Origin: an uncultured Campylobacter sp.
GTDB taxonomy: Bacteria; Campylobacterota; Campylobacteria; Campylobacterales; Campylobacteraceae
Direction: 5' to 3'
Length of the DNA stretch: 20,947 nt
Assembly: GCA_938041615.1 (NCBI GenBank)
Contig: CALISV010000196.1
Coordinates: 1-20,947, forward strand
Shown: piece by piece, positions 6,503 through 14,124 of the stretch
Layout of the letters: the number at the start of each line of letters is the position of its first letter
Numbering within the stretch: position 1 is the first letter of the stretch
Translations under genes and position numbers: made by a program
Notes under the pieces: generated by a model
What the model was told of the DNA's origin: nothing
Database searches by the model: none
The model's input: the letters and a program-made list of their open reading frames with translations, nothing else

Positions 6503-7804
6503 CTACTCGGCATTTAACCGCTTTGCTAAATTTGCCGCGCACGCAAACGCAAAATGCAGATTGTACCCGCCGAGCATCCCCGTCACGTTTAAAACTTCGC
6601 CGATAAAGTAAAGCCCGCGAGTATCGTTGTGGCCGCAGTTTGCATCTAGCGCGTCCGTATCTACGCCGCCTTTTGTGACTTCGGCTCGCTCGAAGCCAAA
6701 CGTGCCAGCAGGCGCAAATTCGTAAGCAAAGAGCCGCGAGATTTTTGCCGCCTCATCAGCTTTGTACTCGCCGTAAGGTTTGTCGCTAAGCCCCGCCGCG
6801 CGCAAAAACTCGAGCGTAAATCGCCTAGGTAGCGGCAAGATAGTGCTGAGCTGTTTTTTACTTTTTTGCGCTGTTTCGATGCTAAAATTCGGGCAAAAAT
6901 TTATGGCGATTAAACCCTTTTGCCAAAAAAGCGAAGCGTTTAGCACGGCCGGGCCGCTTATGCCTTTGTGAGTGAAAAGTATGTCGCCTGCAAATTTGCG
7001 TAGCATTTTTAGCTCGCGGTTTGCGGCGTTTTTGTTTGCGCAAGCTACGCTAATCTCGGCTGGAAAGCAAACTCCGCTTAGATTTTTAAACCAAAACTCG
7101 TCTTTTTGCACGGTAAATCCGACAAGCGCTGGCACGGGCGGGATGACTTTGATGCCGAAGCTTTGCGCTATTTCGTAGCCGATATCGCTGGCGCCTAGGC
7201 TTTTGTAGCTTAGTCCGCCGCTAGCTACGACGAGATTTTGGGCGTAAAATTTATCTCCGTTTTCGGCGAGCACTTCAAAAATTTCGTTTAAATTTTGCTC
7301 GCAGCGATCAAATTTCATCTCAAAATCCGTCAAATTTTCACCGCGATTTTGTTCGGGAGAAACGTCTAAAATTTGGCCGTTTTCATCGGTCAAAATTTTT
7401 CTAGCGCTTTTCACGCAAACGCCGCAAAATATTTGCGCTCCGCTTTGTTTAGCGCGCTTTAAAAGCACGCCCAAAACGTCTTTAGCTCCGCTTTCGCAGA
7501 AAAATTGATTTTGCTTTTGCTCGTTAAATTTCAGCTCACCGAAAAATTTTAAAACATCTTTGAAGTCTAGATTTTTTAGGATATTTTTCACGAAATTTGC
7601 GTCACCGAGATAGTTTGACGCGTCTATACGGCGGTTTGTGATGTTGCATCTGCCTCCGCCGCTAGCTAATATTTTCTTGCCGGGAGTTGCGTTTTTTTCG
7701 AGTATAGCGACGCTTTTACCGCGTAAATTCGCCGCCAAAAATAGCCCTGCCGCGCCAGCTCCGATTATCAAAACGTCGTAAATTTTGCAAATTTTAGCCA
7801 TCAT
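6503..7804 (-). CDS. FAD-dependent oxidoreductase, HI0933/BaiN-like, with a ~38-residue insertion
   Basis: 433 residues. An N-terminal Rossmann FAD-binding motif (DVLIIGAGAAG, GxGxxG at 15-20) is followed by the family motif GKKILASGGGRCNITN (42-57). A second dinucleotide-site segment, LVVASGGLSYKSLG, begins near 191. The C-terminal FAD-contacting motif is LYFIGEVLNVTGMLGGYNLHFAFACA. These are diagnostic for the HI0933-like/BaiN family, whose physiological reaction is mostly unknown. Residues about 138-175 (LTDENGQILDV...NLNEI) have no counterpart in the family as I know it and are encoded by DNA dense in AAATTT (7280-7393). The start is the first of two tandem ATGs, with GAGG just upstream. 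The gene lies 38 bases downstream of the hutX-like gene on the same strand and is probably co-transcribed with it. Confidence 0.88.
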   Translation of the reverse strand: MMAKICKIYDVLIIGAGAAGLFLAANLRGKSVAILEKNATPGKKILASGGGRCNITNRRIDASNYLGDANFVKNILKNLDFKDVLKFFGELKFNEQKQNQFFCESGAKDVLGVLLKRAKQSGAQIFCGVCVKSARKILTDENGQILDVSPEQNRGENLTDFEMKFDRCEQNLNEIFEVLAENGDKFYAQNLVVASGGLSYKSLGASDIGYEIAQSFGIKVIPPVPALVGFTVQKDEFWFKNLSGVCFPAEISVACANKNAANRELKMLRKFAGDILFTHKGISGPAVLNASLFWQKGLIAINFCPNFSIETAQKSKKQLSTILPLPRRFTLEFLRAAGLSDKPYGEYKADEAAKISRLFAYEFAPAGTFGFERAEVTKGGVDTDALDANCGHNDTRGLYFIGEVLNVTGMLGGYNLHFAFACAANLAKRLNAE

Positions 7805-7842
7805 AAAACCTCAAAATTTACCCGCGGCAAAGCCATCTAAAA

Positions 7843-8337
7843 TCAAAAGCTATTTTTTAGCGCTAGGAATTTTTGCTCTTGCGCTTCGTCTAGTTTCATT
7901 TTTTCGTTGCGATTTACGAAAAGCTTAAAGATCACGTTGTGATCCGCGTCGTAAAAGTGCAGGCTGTGCCCGAGAAATCCCATAAATTTAGTGCTCACAA
8001 AGCCGATGCTGACGATTGATTCTTCTTTTAGGTGACCGCCCAAAAAGCCGCTTTTATCGGTGAAATTTAAAAATCCTCTCGCTTTTTTAGGCATAGGCAC
8101 GCTCACTTTGATCTCGATGATAAACTCAGGCGTATTTTTGATGAAAAGCATCTCGCCCCAAGTGCTGACTTCTTCGAAAATTTTCATCAAATTTTCTGCG
8201 CCGACTTCCTTAAATTCGTCATCGCCGCGGTACTGCAAGATTTCGTATTCGCGTACGTTTAGCTGTTTGGCCGCATCGTAAACGGACATCTTTTTATCCT
8301 CGAAAAGCTCGTCGATTTGTTTTTTTAGATCGCTCAT
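7843..8337 (-). CDS. hutX: Haem utilisation carrier protein, HutX/ChuX-like
   Basis: 164 residues, the family's normal length. HutX/ChuX/HuvX proteins are cytoplasmic haem-binding carriers that accept haem after import and pass it on for breakdown or incorporation. Family landmarks in order are WGEMLFIKNTPEFIIEIKVSVPMPKKARGFLNFTD (the conserved WG, PxPK, ARG(Y/F)xN block), then GFLGGHLKEESI (GHL), FVSTKFMGFLGHSLHFYD (VSxxFMG..SH) and VIFKLFVNRNEKMKLDEAQEQKF (FKxxxGRDEK-like). GRDEK appears here as NRNEK, a slight divergence. The N-terminus resembles a small helical domain with a helix-turn-helix look (VYDAAKQLNVREYEILQY), also normal for HutX. ATG is preceded by AAGGATAAAA. A Fur-like half dyad lies just upstream. 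No TonB receptor or haem ABC transporter is in view. Confidence 0.85.
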   Translation of the reverse strand: MSDLKKQIDELFEDKKMSVYDAAKQLNVREYEILQYRGDDEFKEVGAENLMKIFEEVSTWGEMLFIKNTPEFIIEIKVSVPMPKKARGFLNFTDKSGFLGGHLKEESIVSIGFVSTKFMGFLGHSLHFYDADHNVIFKLFVNRNEKMKLDEAQEQKFLALKNSF

Positions 8338-8363
8338 TTTTATCCTTTTTTGAAATTAGATTT

Positions 8364-8378
8364 TGATAATAGTATTTA
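8364..8378 (-). promoter_or_regulatory. Weak Fur-box-like dyad upstream of hutX
   Basis: TGATAATAGTATTTA. The first half matches the Fur consensus half TGATAAT exactly, but the second half is poor. It lies 27-41 bases upstream of the hutX ATG, overlapping where a promoter would be. Haem genes are commonly iron-regulated, which is the only other support. Confidence 0.3.
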
Positions 8379-8469
8379 AAAATAGCTAAAAATCGGCTAA
8401 ATTTACATGATAGGCGTCGTTACGTTATCAAACGGCGCACGAACTGAAGTTTTGGCGTTTTGAGAGGGG

Positions 8470-8493
8470 CGGACTCGGTAAATTTACCGTCCG
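8470..8493. repeat. Palindromic dyad at the 3' end of the MFS gene
   Basis: CGGAC-TC-GGTAAATTTACC-GTCCG: a perfect 12-bp palindrome centred on AAATTT with outer CGGAC/GTCCG arms and a 2-base bulge. It sits 10 bases beyond the MFS stop codon. There is no T-run on the minus strand, so it is a weak candidate terminator. Confidence 0.45.
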
Positions 8494-8502
8494 TAAGGCC
8501 CG

Positions 8503-9810
8503 TTAAACGCCTAAAATTTGCTTTATTTCCGCCTCGTTAGTGAGCTTGGAGTTAAATTTAACGACTAAATTTTGCGCGTTTTTATAGCACTCCACGACGC
8601 CTTTTTGCTTTTCGATCTCAGCTAGATCGGCATCCGTGCTTGACGGCAGATAGATATTTTTAAAGATATTTGGGTTATCTAGCCATTTTAGCGCGATCAG
8701 CCACACGGCGCAAAGCACCGTCACGACGGCGGAAAGCGCGCTAAGGCCGTAAAATTTAAGCAAAGTACCGCCGCCGATACCGCCGATAAAGCTTCCCATG
8801 TAGCCAAAGGCGTTAAAGATGCCTAAAACCGCACCTTTTTGGCTCACTTTGCTAAATTTGGACGCCATGGATTGCAGGATCGGTTCGTGCAGGTTAAAGC
8901 CGATAAAAAATATAATCACGCCCGCGTAAAACAGCGGCTTGTGCCCGAGCGAGAGCGCGAAAAGTCCATAGCAAACGACGAAAAGCGAGACGCCGATGAC
9001 TAAAATTTGCTTTGTGATGCGCTTCGTTTCGCCGATCGCGCCACCGATACCCATCGCGATAAAGCCAAACACCGTCGCGACCGAGTAGATGCCGCTGAGG
9101 TCCTTTTTGTCCATGCCAAAATACTTCACGATGGCGATTGGAATCACGATAAAGGCCGCCGACATCAGCATTTTTTGCATGAAGTTGCTGATGTTCATGA
9201 GCAGTAAATTTTTGTTTGAGAGTAGCTTCACGGCTGGCGTTTTAGCCTGCGAGTGGGTAAATTTAGGCTCCTCGCCAACAGCCGTGTATAAAAGCACGAT
9301 ACAAACGACCGTAACCGCGATCGAGAGGTAAAAAAGGCTTGAAAGGCCGTATTTGGCGCTAAGTATCGGCGAGAGTATCATAGAAAGCGTAAAGCTAATG
9401 CCGATAAACGCGCCCATCATCGCCATCGCGTGCCCGCGCACCTCCTCCTTGGTCATGTCGCTCATCAGCGCGATCGCCACGGCTCCTATCGCGCCCGCAC
9501 CCTGGATAAATCTACCAAAAATCATCGTGTAGATATCAGTCGCCACCGCGCAGATCGCAGCTCCCACGATGAAAACCAGCAGCCCGATCAGCATAGAGTT
9601 TTTGCGCCCGAAGTGGTCCGAGACGTAGCCGAAAACCACCTGAAACGTGATCTGCGACATCGCGTAAACGCCGATAAGAACGCCGACTAAAAACTCTGTC
9701 GCCCCCTCAAGCTCGAGCGCGTAGACGCTGATAACTGGCAAAATGATAAAGAGTCCAAAAAATCTGCTGCCGATGATAAAAGATAAAGGTAAAGCGCTTT
9801 TTACTATCAT
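8503..9810 (-). CDS. MFS transporter, YajR-like, with C-terminal ferredoxin-like (YAM) domain
   Basis: 435 residues with about twelve hydrophobic segments in two bundles. The N-half carries GYVSDHFGRKNSMLIG, the classic MFS loop 2-3 motif (GxxSDrxGRK). The GRFIQGAGAIGAVAIALMSDMTKEEVRGHAMAMMG segment matches the YajR/drug-proton antiporter pattern. The last ~50 residues (LAEIEKQKGVVECYKNAQNLVVKFNSKLTNEAEIKQIL) form a soluble tail that aligns by eye with the YAM domain of E. coli YajR, including the K(V/L)TN.xEI(E/K)QxI ending. The protein is probably a proton-coupled exporter in the inner membrane; its substrate is unknown. ATG follows AAGGAAAATTT. It is 165 bases upstream of hutX on the same strand and separated from it by a dyad, so it is probably its own unit. 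Confidence 0.88.
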   Translation of the reverse strand: MIVKSALPLSFIIGSRFFGLFIILPVISVYALELEGATEFLVGVLIGVYAMSQITFQVVFGYVSDHFGRKNSMLIGLLVFIVGAAICAVATDIYTMIFGRFIQGAGAIGAVAIALMSDMTKEEVRGHAMAMMGAFIGISFTLSMILSPILSAKYGLSSLFYLSIAVTVVCIVLLYTAVGEEPKFTHSQAKTPAVKLLSNKNLLLMNISNFMQKMLMSAAFIVIPIAIVKYFGMDKKDLSGIYSVATVFGFIAMGIGGAIGETKRITKQILVIGVSLFVVCYGLFALSLGHKPLFYAGVIIFFIGFNLHEPILQSMASKFSKVSQKGAVLGIFNAFGYMGSFIGGIGGGTLLKFYGLSALSAVVTVLCAVWLIALKWLDNPNIFKNIYLPSSTDADLAEIEKQKGVVECYKNAQNLVVKFNSKLTNEAEIKQILGV

Positions 9811-9914
9811 AAATTTTCCTTTTTAAAGGAGTGATTTTACCCGAATTTTGATAATACGTAAATTAAAGCCGAATTTGATAAAATGCGCGGGTTAAAAAAT
9901 AGCATAGCGAAGTA

Positions 9915-10023
9915 TTTTTGGATTATTTTTGCGGTTGCGTAGATGAAATTTTGCGTAGGCTAGGCACGTAGTCTGCCGAGCGAAATTTTAGCAAGCTACG
10001 TAAAAAGAACCAAAAAGACAAGC
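9915..10023. repeat. Large nested dyad B ending in AAAAAGACAAGC
   Basis: Nested arms TTTTTGG/CCAAAAA (9915-9921 with 10010-10016), CGTAG/CTACG (9938-9942 with 9996-10000), AAATTT with AAATTT, and a core GGCA/TGCC (9963-9966 with 9974-9977). The right end AAAAAGACAAGC (10012-10023) is identical over 12 bases to that of dyad A, and both have an outer T-run/A-run pair and an AAATTT-containing inner arm. It lies between divergent genes (MFS and rdgB), so it is not simply a terminator. Confidence 0.5.
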
Positions 10024-10026
10024 TAG

Positions 10027-10048
10027 AAAAAGGAAAAATTTTGAAAAT
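10027..10048 (+). repeat. Duplicated copy of the rdgB ribosome-binding/start region
   Basis: AAAAAGGAAAAATTTTGAAAAT here nearly repeats the rdgB initiation region at 10081-10101, differing by one extra T. This upstream copy has its own Shine-Dalgarno and a TTG followed by AAA ATC TAG, that is a three-codon minimal ORF. The copies are 54 bases apart. Confidence 0.65.
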
Positions 10049-10093
10049 CTAGCTCATTTAAAGGCGCGCAAGAGAAGCCGAAAAAGGAAAAAT

Positions 10094-10738
10094 TTGAAAA
10101 TAGTTTTAGCAACATCCAACGCCGACAAAGTGCGCGAAATAAAAGATTTTTTAAAAGATTACGAAATTTACGCACTACGCGAAATTTGCGAGCCGTTTGA
10201 GATCGTCGAGGACGGCGCGACTTTCGCCGCAAATGCGCTAATTAAAGCTCGCGCCGTGCAGGCAAAACTGGGTGAGCTAAATTTGGCGGACGAGTTTATC
10301 GCGCTAAGCGACGATAGCGGCATCAGCGTCGAGGCTCTTGGCGGCAGGCCCGGGATTTACTCGGCTAGATTTAGCGATATGAACGAGCGCGGACAGATAA
10401 CGGGCAATAGCGCGACCGACGCTAGCAACCGCGCAAAGCTGATAGCTGAGCTAAAGGCGCTAAATTTAACCAGCTCGCCCGCGTTTTATACCGCTTGTAT
10501 CGCGGTTAGCTCAAATTTGGGCGACTTTACGGCGCACGGTTTTATGCACGGAACTGCGATAAACGAGGAGCGCGGCAGCAACGGCTTTGGCTACGATAGT
10601 CTTTTTATCCCCAAAGGCTTTACGTCCACACTTGGCGAACTAGACGATGCTACAAAGCTAAAAATCTCTCACCGCTCAAAGGGGCTGGAGCTTATAAAGT
10701 ACGTGTTAAAGAGCCTTGAGAGGAAATTTGGGCGCTAA
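10094..10738 (+). CDS. rdgB: dITP/XTP pyrophosphatase (Ham1/RdgB), TTG start
   Basis: 214 residues. It hydrolyses non-canonical purine triphosphates (dITP, ITP, XTP) to the monophosphate and pyrophosphate, keeping them out of DNA and RNA. The N-terminus MKIVLATSNADKVREIK carries the SNxxK nucleotide-contact motif. DDSGISVEALGGRPGIYSARFS contains the catalytic DDSG and the GxPGxYSAR signature, GSNGFGYDSLF the GFGYDP-like motif, and SHRSKGLE the C-terminal SHR. The family's N-terminus begins exactly at the TTG at 10094, with AAGGA six bases upstream, so TTG is the start. The TTG lies inside an AAATTTGAAA motif. An HAD-IB phosphatase follows after 110 bases with its own promoter. Confidence 0.95.
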   Translation: MKIVLATSNADKVREIKDFLKDYEIYALREICEPFEIVEDGATFAANALIKARAVQAKLGELNLADEFIALSDDSGISVEALGGRPGIYSARFSDMNERGQITGNSATDASNRAKLIAELKALNLTSSPAFYTACIAVSSNLGDFTAHGFMHGTAINEERGSNGFGYDSLFIPKGFTSTLGELDDATKLKISHRSKGLELIKYVLKSLERKFGR

Positions 10739-10815
10739 ATTTATGGCGCGAAAGAAAAAGCGAATTTGCGCGGCAAAAACCTGGCTAAATTTGCCGTCCC
10801 TTAACGCTAGCGCGG

Positions 10816-10821
10816 TATAAT
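10816..10821 (+). promoter_or_regulatory. -10 box (TATAAT) for the HAD gene
   Basis: GGTATAATC 28 bases upstream of ATG 10849. Confidence 0.6.
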
Positions 10822-10848
10822 CGCGCAAATTTAAAATTTGAGACGAAG

Positions 10849-11436
10849 ATGAATCTGGTTTTATTCGACTTTGACGGGACGATCACGCGCGACGACTCGC
10901 TGCTGGAGTTTATCGCTTACGTCGTGGGATTTAAGAAATTTTTTAGAGGGATTTTTTGGCTTTCGCCGGTTTTGATCGGCTATAAGCTAAAAATTTGCAG
11001 CAACAACTACGCTCGTAGGCGGCTGATGACTTACTTTTTTGCTGGTATGAGCGCGGATAAATTCGCTCAAATTTGCAAAAAATACTCAAACACGCACATC
11101 GAGGATATCGTGAAATTTTCCGCGATGGCAAAGATCGCCGAGTACAAGGCAAACGGCGACAAGGTCGTGATCGTGACGGCGTCGCTCGAGGACTGGCTGG
11201 CTCCGTGGTGCCAGGCGCAGGGGCTCGAGCTACTGGGCACTCGCATCAAGAAAAAGGGCGGCGTGATAACGGGCGAGATAGATGGCGCCAACTGCTACGG
11301 CGCGGAGAAGGTACGCCGCGTGCGCGAGGCGTACGACACGGACGCCTTTGAGCGCGTGATCGCATACGGCGACAGCAGGGGAGATAAGGAGATGCTGGAG
11401 TTTGCCGACGAGGCGCATTATAGGGCGTTTGAGTGA
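10849..11436 (+). CDS. HAD-superfamily subfamily IB phosphatase (SerB-like fold)
   Basis: 195 residues. The four HAD motifs are clear. DFDGT with nucleophile D7 and acid D9 opens the protein. VVIVTAS (motif II Thr/Ser) follows near residues 106-112. A lysine follows in RIKKKGGVITG or GAEKVRRV (motif III), and YGDSRGDKEML near 170-180 is motif IV with its two aspartates. The helical cap region (FKKFFRGIFWLSPVLIGYKLK...) and the SxxDW segment fit the HAD-IB hydrolase group (TIGR01490-type), whose members act on small phosphorylated metabolites or lipid phosphates. The true substrate cannot be told. The ribosome site is weak (GAGACGAAG). It converges with moeA. Confidence 0.85.
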   Translation: MNLVLFDFDGTITRDDSLLEFIAYVVGFKKFFRGIFWLSPVLIGYKLKICSNNYARRRLMTYFFAGMSADKFAQICKKYSNTHIEDIVKFSAMAKIAEYKANGDKVVIVTASLEDWLAPWCQAQGLELLGTRIKKKGGVITGEIDGANCYGAEKVRRVREAYDTDAFERVIAYGDSRGDKEMLEFADEAHYRAFE

Positions 11437-11535
11437 GGCGATGAAGGCTGCTTGTAAATCTATCAAATTTTGGCTTTTAGCTCATCCAAATTTACCAGCA
11501 ACCGCAAACGCCGCAACTCAAATTTGACCCCAAAT

Positions 11536-12732
11536 TTAAACCATTTTCAGCACTTCGACTATCTCGCCCTTTGCTATAAATTCTGTCTCTTTAGGGATGA
11601 TTAAAAGTGCGGCGCCTCCCGTGAGGTTATTTACGATCGCCGAGCTGCCCAGCTTTTTGCCGTCTAAATTTACGTAAATTTTGCCGTCGCGATTGACCAA
11701 ATTTACCGCCGTAAATTCCAAAAACGGCGAGCGTTTTTTGTAATCCTCGTCCATGATCGCCGTGATTTTAGGCTCGCTAGCGCCAAACCACGCGTTTAGC
11801 AGCACGCGCACGTAGAGCACGCACATCACCATCGCCGAGTACGGGAAGCCCGGCAGTGCAAATATATATTTTTCGCCCGCTTTTGCGACCTTGATGTGGC
11901 GGCCCGGTTTGATCGCGGCGCCGTCGATGATGATGTCGAAATTTTCGCCCAGCGCGCCTTTTACGAAGTCGTAGTCGCCCATGCTGATGCCGCCCGTGGT
12001 GACGAGCACGTCGGCTGATTTTAGCGCGCGGACGATGGCGTCTTTTACTAGCTCGGCGCGGTCGCGCACTATCTCGCACAGCACGGGTTCGCCGCCCATT
12101 TTGCGCACCATGGCTGCGATACCTACGTGGTTTGAGCTGTGGATTTGCGCGGCGTTTTCTAGCGGCTCTCCGAGGTCTTTTATCTCGCTTCCGGTTGCTA
12201 GCACCGCGACTCTGGGCCGCACGAATACGCTAACGTTAAAGATCCCAAGCTCGGCTAGCAGCGCAGTCTCGGCGTAGCCTATCGTCGCGCCTTTTTTGAT
12301 TAGGATTTCGCCTTTTTTGTAACTTTCGCCCACTTCGCGCACAGCAAAGCCCTTTGGCACGGGTTTTTTGATCACGACCTTACTACCTACGACCTCGACG
12401 TTTTCGACCGGGATTAGCGTGTCGGTGCCTTCACTCATTAGCGAGCCGGTGAAGGTTTTGACGCATTTTGCGCCCTCGACTTTTAGCCCCTTATCGCTAC
12501 CTGCGGGCAGGTCGGTGATGAGCTCAAGCTCGCTCAAATCCTCTTGCCACGCAAACGCGTAGCCGTCCATAGCGGAGACGGGACGCTCCGGGTAGTTGTC
12601 TTGTGCTGCGATATCTACGGCGATACGGCGATCAAGTGCCTGCGTGAGCGTGACCTTTTCCACGCGGTCCCAAGGAGTGAGCGTGGAGCGTAAAATTTCA
12701 AGAGAGGATGCGTAACTCATAAATTCTTTCAT
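11536..12732 (-). CDS. moeA: Molybdopterin molybdenumtransferase MoeA
   Basis: 398 residues, the normal size. It inserts molybdate into adenylylated molybdopterin in the last step of basic molybdenum cofactor synthesis. Landmarks are NYPERPVSAMDGYAFAW (conserved P..S.MDGYA near residue 50), VFVRPRVAVLATGSEIKDLGEPL (the RPxVAxxxTGxEL block), ADVLVTTGGISMGDYDFVK (the TTGGxSxGxxD MoCF motif) and KPGRHIKVA with LPGFPYSAMV (usual LPGNPVSA; Asn to Phe here). ATG is preceded by AAGGAC. An in-frame ATG four codons later is the alternative start. A minus-strand TAAAAT at 12771-12766 lies inside the left arm of hairpin element R1. Confidence 0.95.
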   Translation of the reverse strand: MKEFMSYASSLEILRSTLTPWDRVEKVTLTQALDRRIAVDIAAQDNYPERPVSAMDGYAFAWQEDLSELELITDLPAGSDKGLKVEGAKCVKTFTGSLMSEGTDTLIPVENVEVVGSKVVIKKPVPKGFAVREVGESYKKGEILIKKGATIGYAETALLAELGIFNVSVFVRPRVAVLATGSEIKDLGEPLENAAQIHSSNHVGIAAMVRKMGGEPVLCEIVRDRAELVKDAIVRALKSADVLVTTGGISMGDYDFVKGALGENFDIIIDGAAIKPGRHIKVAKAGEKYIFALPGFPYSAMVMCVLYVRVLLNAWFGASEPKITAIMDEDYKKRSPFLEFTAVNLVNRDGKIYVNLDGKKLGSSAIVNNLTGGAALLIIPKETEFIAKGEIVEVLKMV

Positions 12733-12765
12733 TTTTTGTCCTTTTTAATTCCCCGGCTCGGCTGG

Positions 12766-12771
12766 ATTTTA
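12766..12771 (-). promoter_or_regulatory. -10-like TAAAAT for moeA, overlapping R1
   Basis: Minus-strand TTTAAAATCC about 34 bases upstream of the moeA ATG, partly inside the R1 left arm. Confidence 0.3.
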
Positions 12772-12893
12772 AATAGTTTTCGACTAGGATACTCGGGTAA
12801 CGGACGACTGGTCCGCTCCCGTCGTATCCGCCGCAAACTATTTAAACTACACACAATCCGTCTGGAATATTTCTGCCGATTTTACTAAATTTA
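12769..12893. repeat. Element R1: variable hairpin plus conserved tail (copy 1 of 2)
   Basis: Hairpin arms TTAAATAGTTT (12769-12779) and AAACTATTTAA (12835-12845) are perfect complements. Nested inside are GGATAC/GTATCC, CGGG/CCCG and GGAC/GTCC. A tail follows at 12842-12893: TTAAACTAC, 9 bases, GTCTGGAATATTT, 12 bases, CTAAATTTA. The same three blocks with the same first spacing occur in R2 at 18179-18231. It sits in the divergent moeA/telA promoter region. Confidence 0.7.
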
Positions 12894-12960
12894 ATCGTAA
12901 ATTATGCTAATAAAGCATAGAAGTTTATTATCAAGTCTGCAAAAAGCGTACAAATTTAGT

Positions 12961-12966
12961 TATAAT
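12961..12966 (+). promoter_or_regulatory. -10 box (TATAAT) for the telA-yqiJ-yqiK operon
   Basis: Perfect TATAAT 30 bases before the TTG start at 12996, with AAAGGA as ribosome site. Confidence 0.65.
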
Positions 12967-12995
12967 AACTCTCAAATTTAAGTAAAGGACAAGCT

Positions 12996-14063
12996 TTGAA
13001 TCAAATCGCTAAAACGCCTCAAGACGTCGTCGCCTTACTCATAGAAAAAAGGAAAGAATTTAACGATCCCAAAGAATTTATCGTGTCGTTCGGCAAAGAC
13101 GAACTAGGCGAGTTTGAAAAGCTAAACGGCGATATGGATATGAAGGTCGGAGATTTGCTTAGCATGAGCCAAAGCGTAGGAAGCTCGGTCGGCGAGTCGC
13201 TAAAATCGGTCAAAAAGTACTCCGCCGAGCTCATAAAAGCAAGCGATAAGATAAAAGAGAGCGGACTGGGCGCGAAATTTATAAATTTCTTGCTCGGCAA
13301 AGACCTAGCCGCCGAACTGGCTAGCAAATATCAAAGCGTGTCAAGCTTGTTTGAAGAAATCACGGCAAATTTAAAACACTCCATAAATGTTTTAGAAGCT
13401 AGAAACGCAGAAATCTCCGAGAAGCAAAAGGAACTCTCGCTCATCATAGAAAGTCTAAAAGGCAAGATAGAAATTTTAAGCAAAACAGACGAGCTCATCG
13501 AAAATTTAGCGGCAAATCAAACGGACGAAGAGCAGAAAAAATTTCTCCTCGAAGAGGCGCTATTTTACATCCGTATGCATTTGCAAAATTTGCAACAGGT
13601 ACTGGTCGTGATGCAGCAAAGCCTCGCAAACTACGCTACTATCAAGCACAATAACTCGCTTTTGAGTTTCGCCACGCAAAACACGATCACAACTAGCATC
13701 ACCGCGCTAAAAACCAACGTCTACATCGCAAGCGCAGCGCAAGAAGGCAAGAAGCAGCTAAAAGCGGTTTCTGAGATGGACAAGCTAGCTAGCGACGTTA
13801 TCCTAAAAAACGCGCAGGACGTAAACGATACGGCAACAGACGTGATGGCAAAGGTCGCAGGAGGCGCGCTAGATAACCAAAATCTTGAAAAAGCGATAAA
13901 TTTGATGATAGATTCGCTAGATAAGATAGAAAATTTCAAAAACGAGGCGCTGCCGAAGATGAAAGAAAATATCGCTAAAATCGCGCAGATGAGCAAGACG
14001 CTGGAAAGCAAGGTAAATAAGCTCGAAAAGATCGAGCAAAGCGACGTGTATAGCATAGAGTAG
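12996..14063 (+). CDS. TelA-like (toxic anion resistance family) coiled-coil protein, TTG start
   Basis: 355 residues, almost entirely helical, with no signal peptide or membrane helix. The middle and C-terminal parts follow the TelA/YceH (PF05816) plan. About residues 110-175 form a coiled coil. Next is a helical hairpin (LHLQNLQQVLVVMQQ-like, 194-208), then HNNSLLSFATQNTITTSITALKTNVYIASAAQEGKKQ (218-254). This last segment corresponds to the family's NNxxLxxxIQxxIxxTIPxWKxQ..IAL block. A short DKLASDVILKNAQDV segment (262-276) corresponds to TNxLLxKNAExL. TelA proteins were named for tellurite resistance; their molecular role is unresolved. The start is TTG at 12996, with AAAGGA upstream; no ATG is near. 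It is the first gene of a probable operon with yqiJ (61-base gap) and flotillin (21-base gap). The family call is by eye and moderately sure. Confidence 0.7.
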   Translation: MNQIAKTPQDVVALLIEKRKEFNDPKEFIVSFGKDELGEFEKLNGDMDMKVGDLLSMSQSVGSSVGESLKSVKKYSAELIKASDKIKESGLGAKFINFLLGKDLAAELASKYQSVSSLFEEITANLKHSINVLEARNAEISEKQKELSLIIESLKGKIEILSKTDELIENLAANQTDEEQKKFLLEEALFYIRMHLQNLQQVLVVMQQSLANYATIKHNNSLLSFATQNTITTSITALKTNVYIASAAQEGKKQLKAVSEMDKLASDVILKNAQDVNDTATDVMAKVAGGALDNQNLEKAINLMIDSLDKIENFKNEALPKMKENIAKIAQMSKTLESKVNKLEKIEQSDVYSIE

Positions 14064-14124
14064 AGCGGCGCGAAGGTCAAATTTGACCTCGCAAGCGGCA
14101 AATTTAAAAACAAAAAGGTAAAAG

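Noticed and set aside
9883..9942. 19-residue hydrophobic ORF (MRGLKNSIAKYFWIIFAVA) directly followed by another short ORF
   Set aside because: No Shine-Dalgarno and it lies across dyad B; T-rich arms naturally encode Phe/Ile/Tyr. Not called as a gene.
11073..11351. 92-residue Arg/Gly-rich ORF in the HAD gene
   Set aside because: Out-of-frame shadow; the HAD frame has all four catalytic motifs.
12985..12995. AAAGGACAAGC before telA as a third copy of the AAAAAGACAAGC end
   Set aside because: Only a partial match; it is the ribosome-binding site of telA and no dyad lies upstream in the right place.
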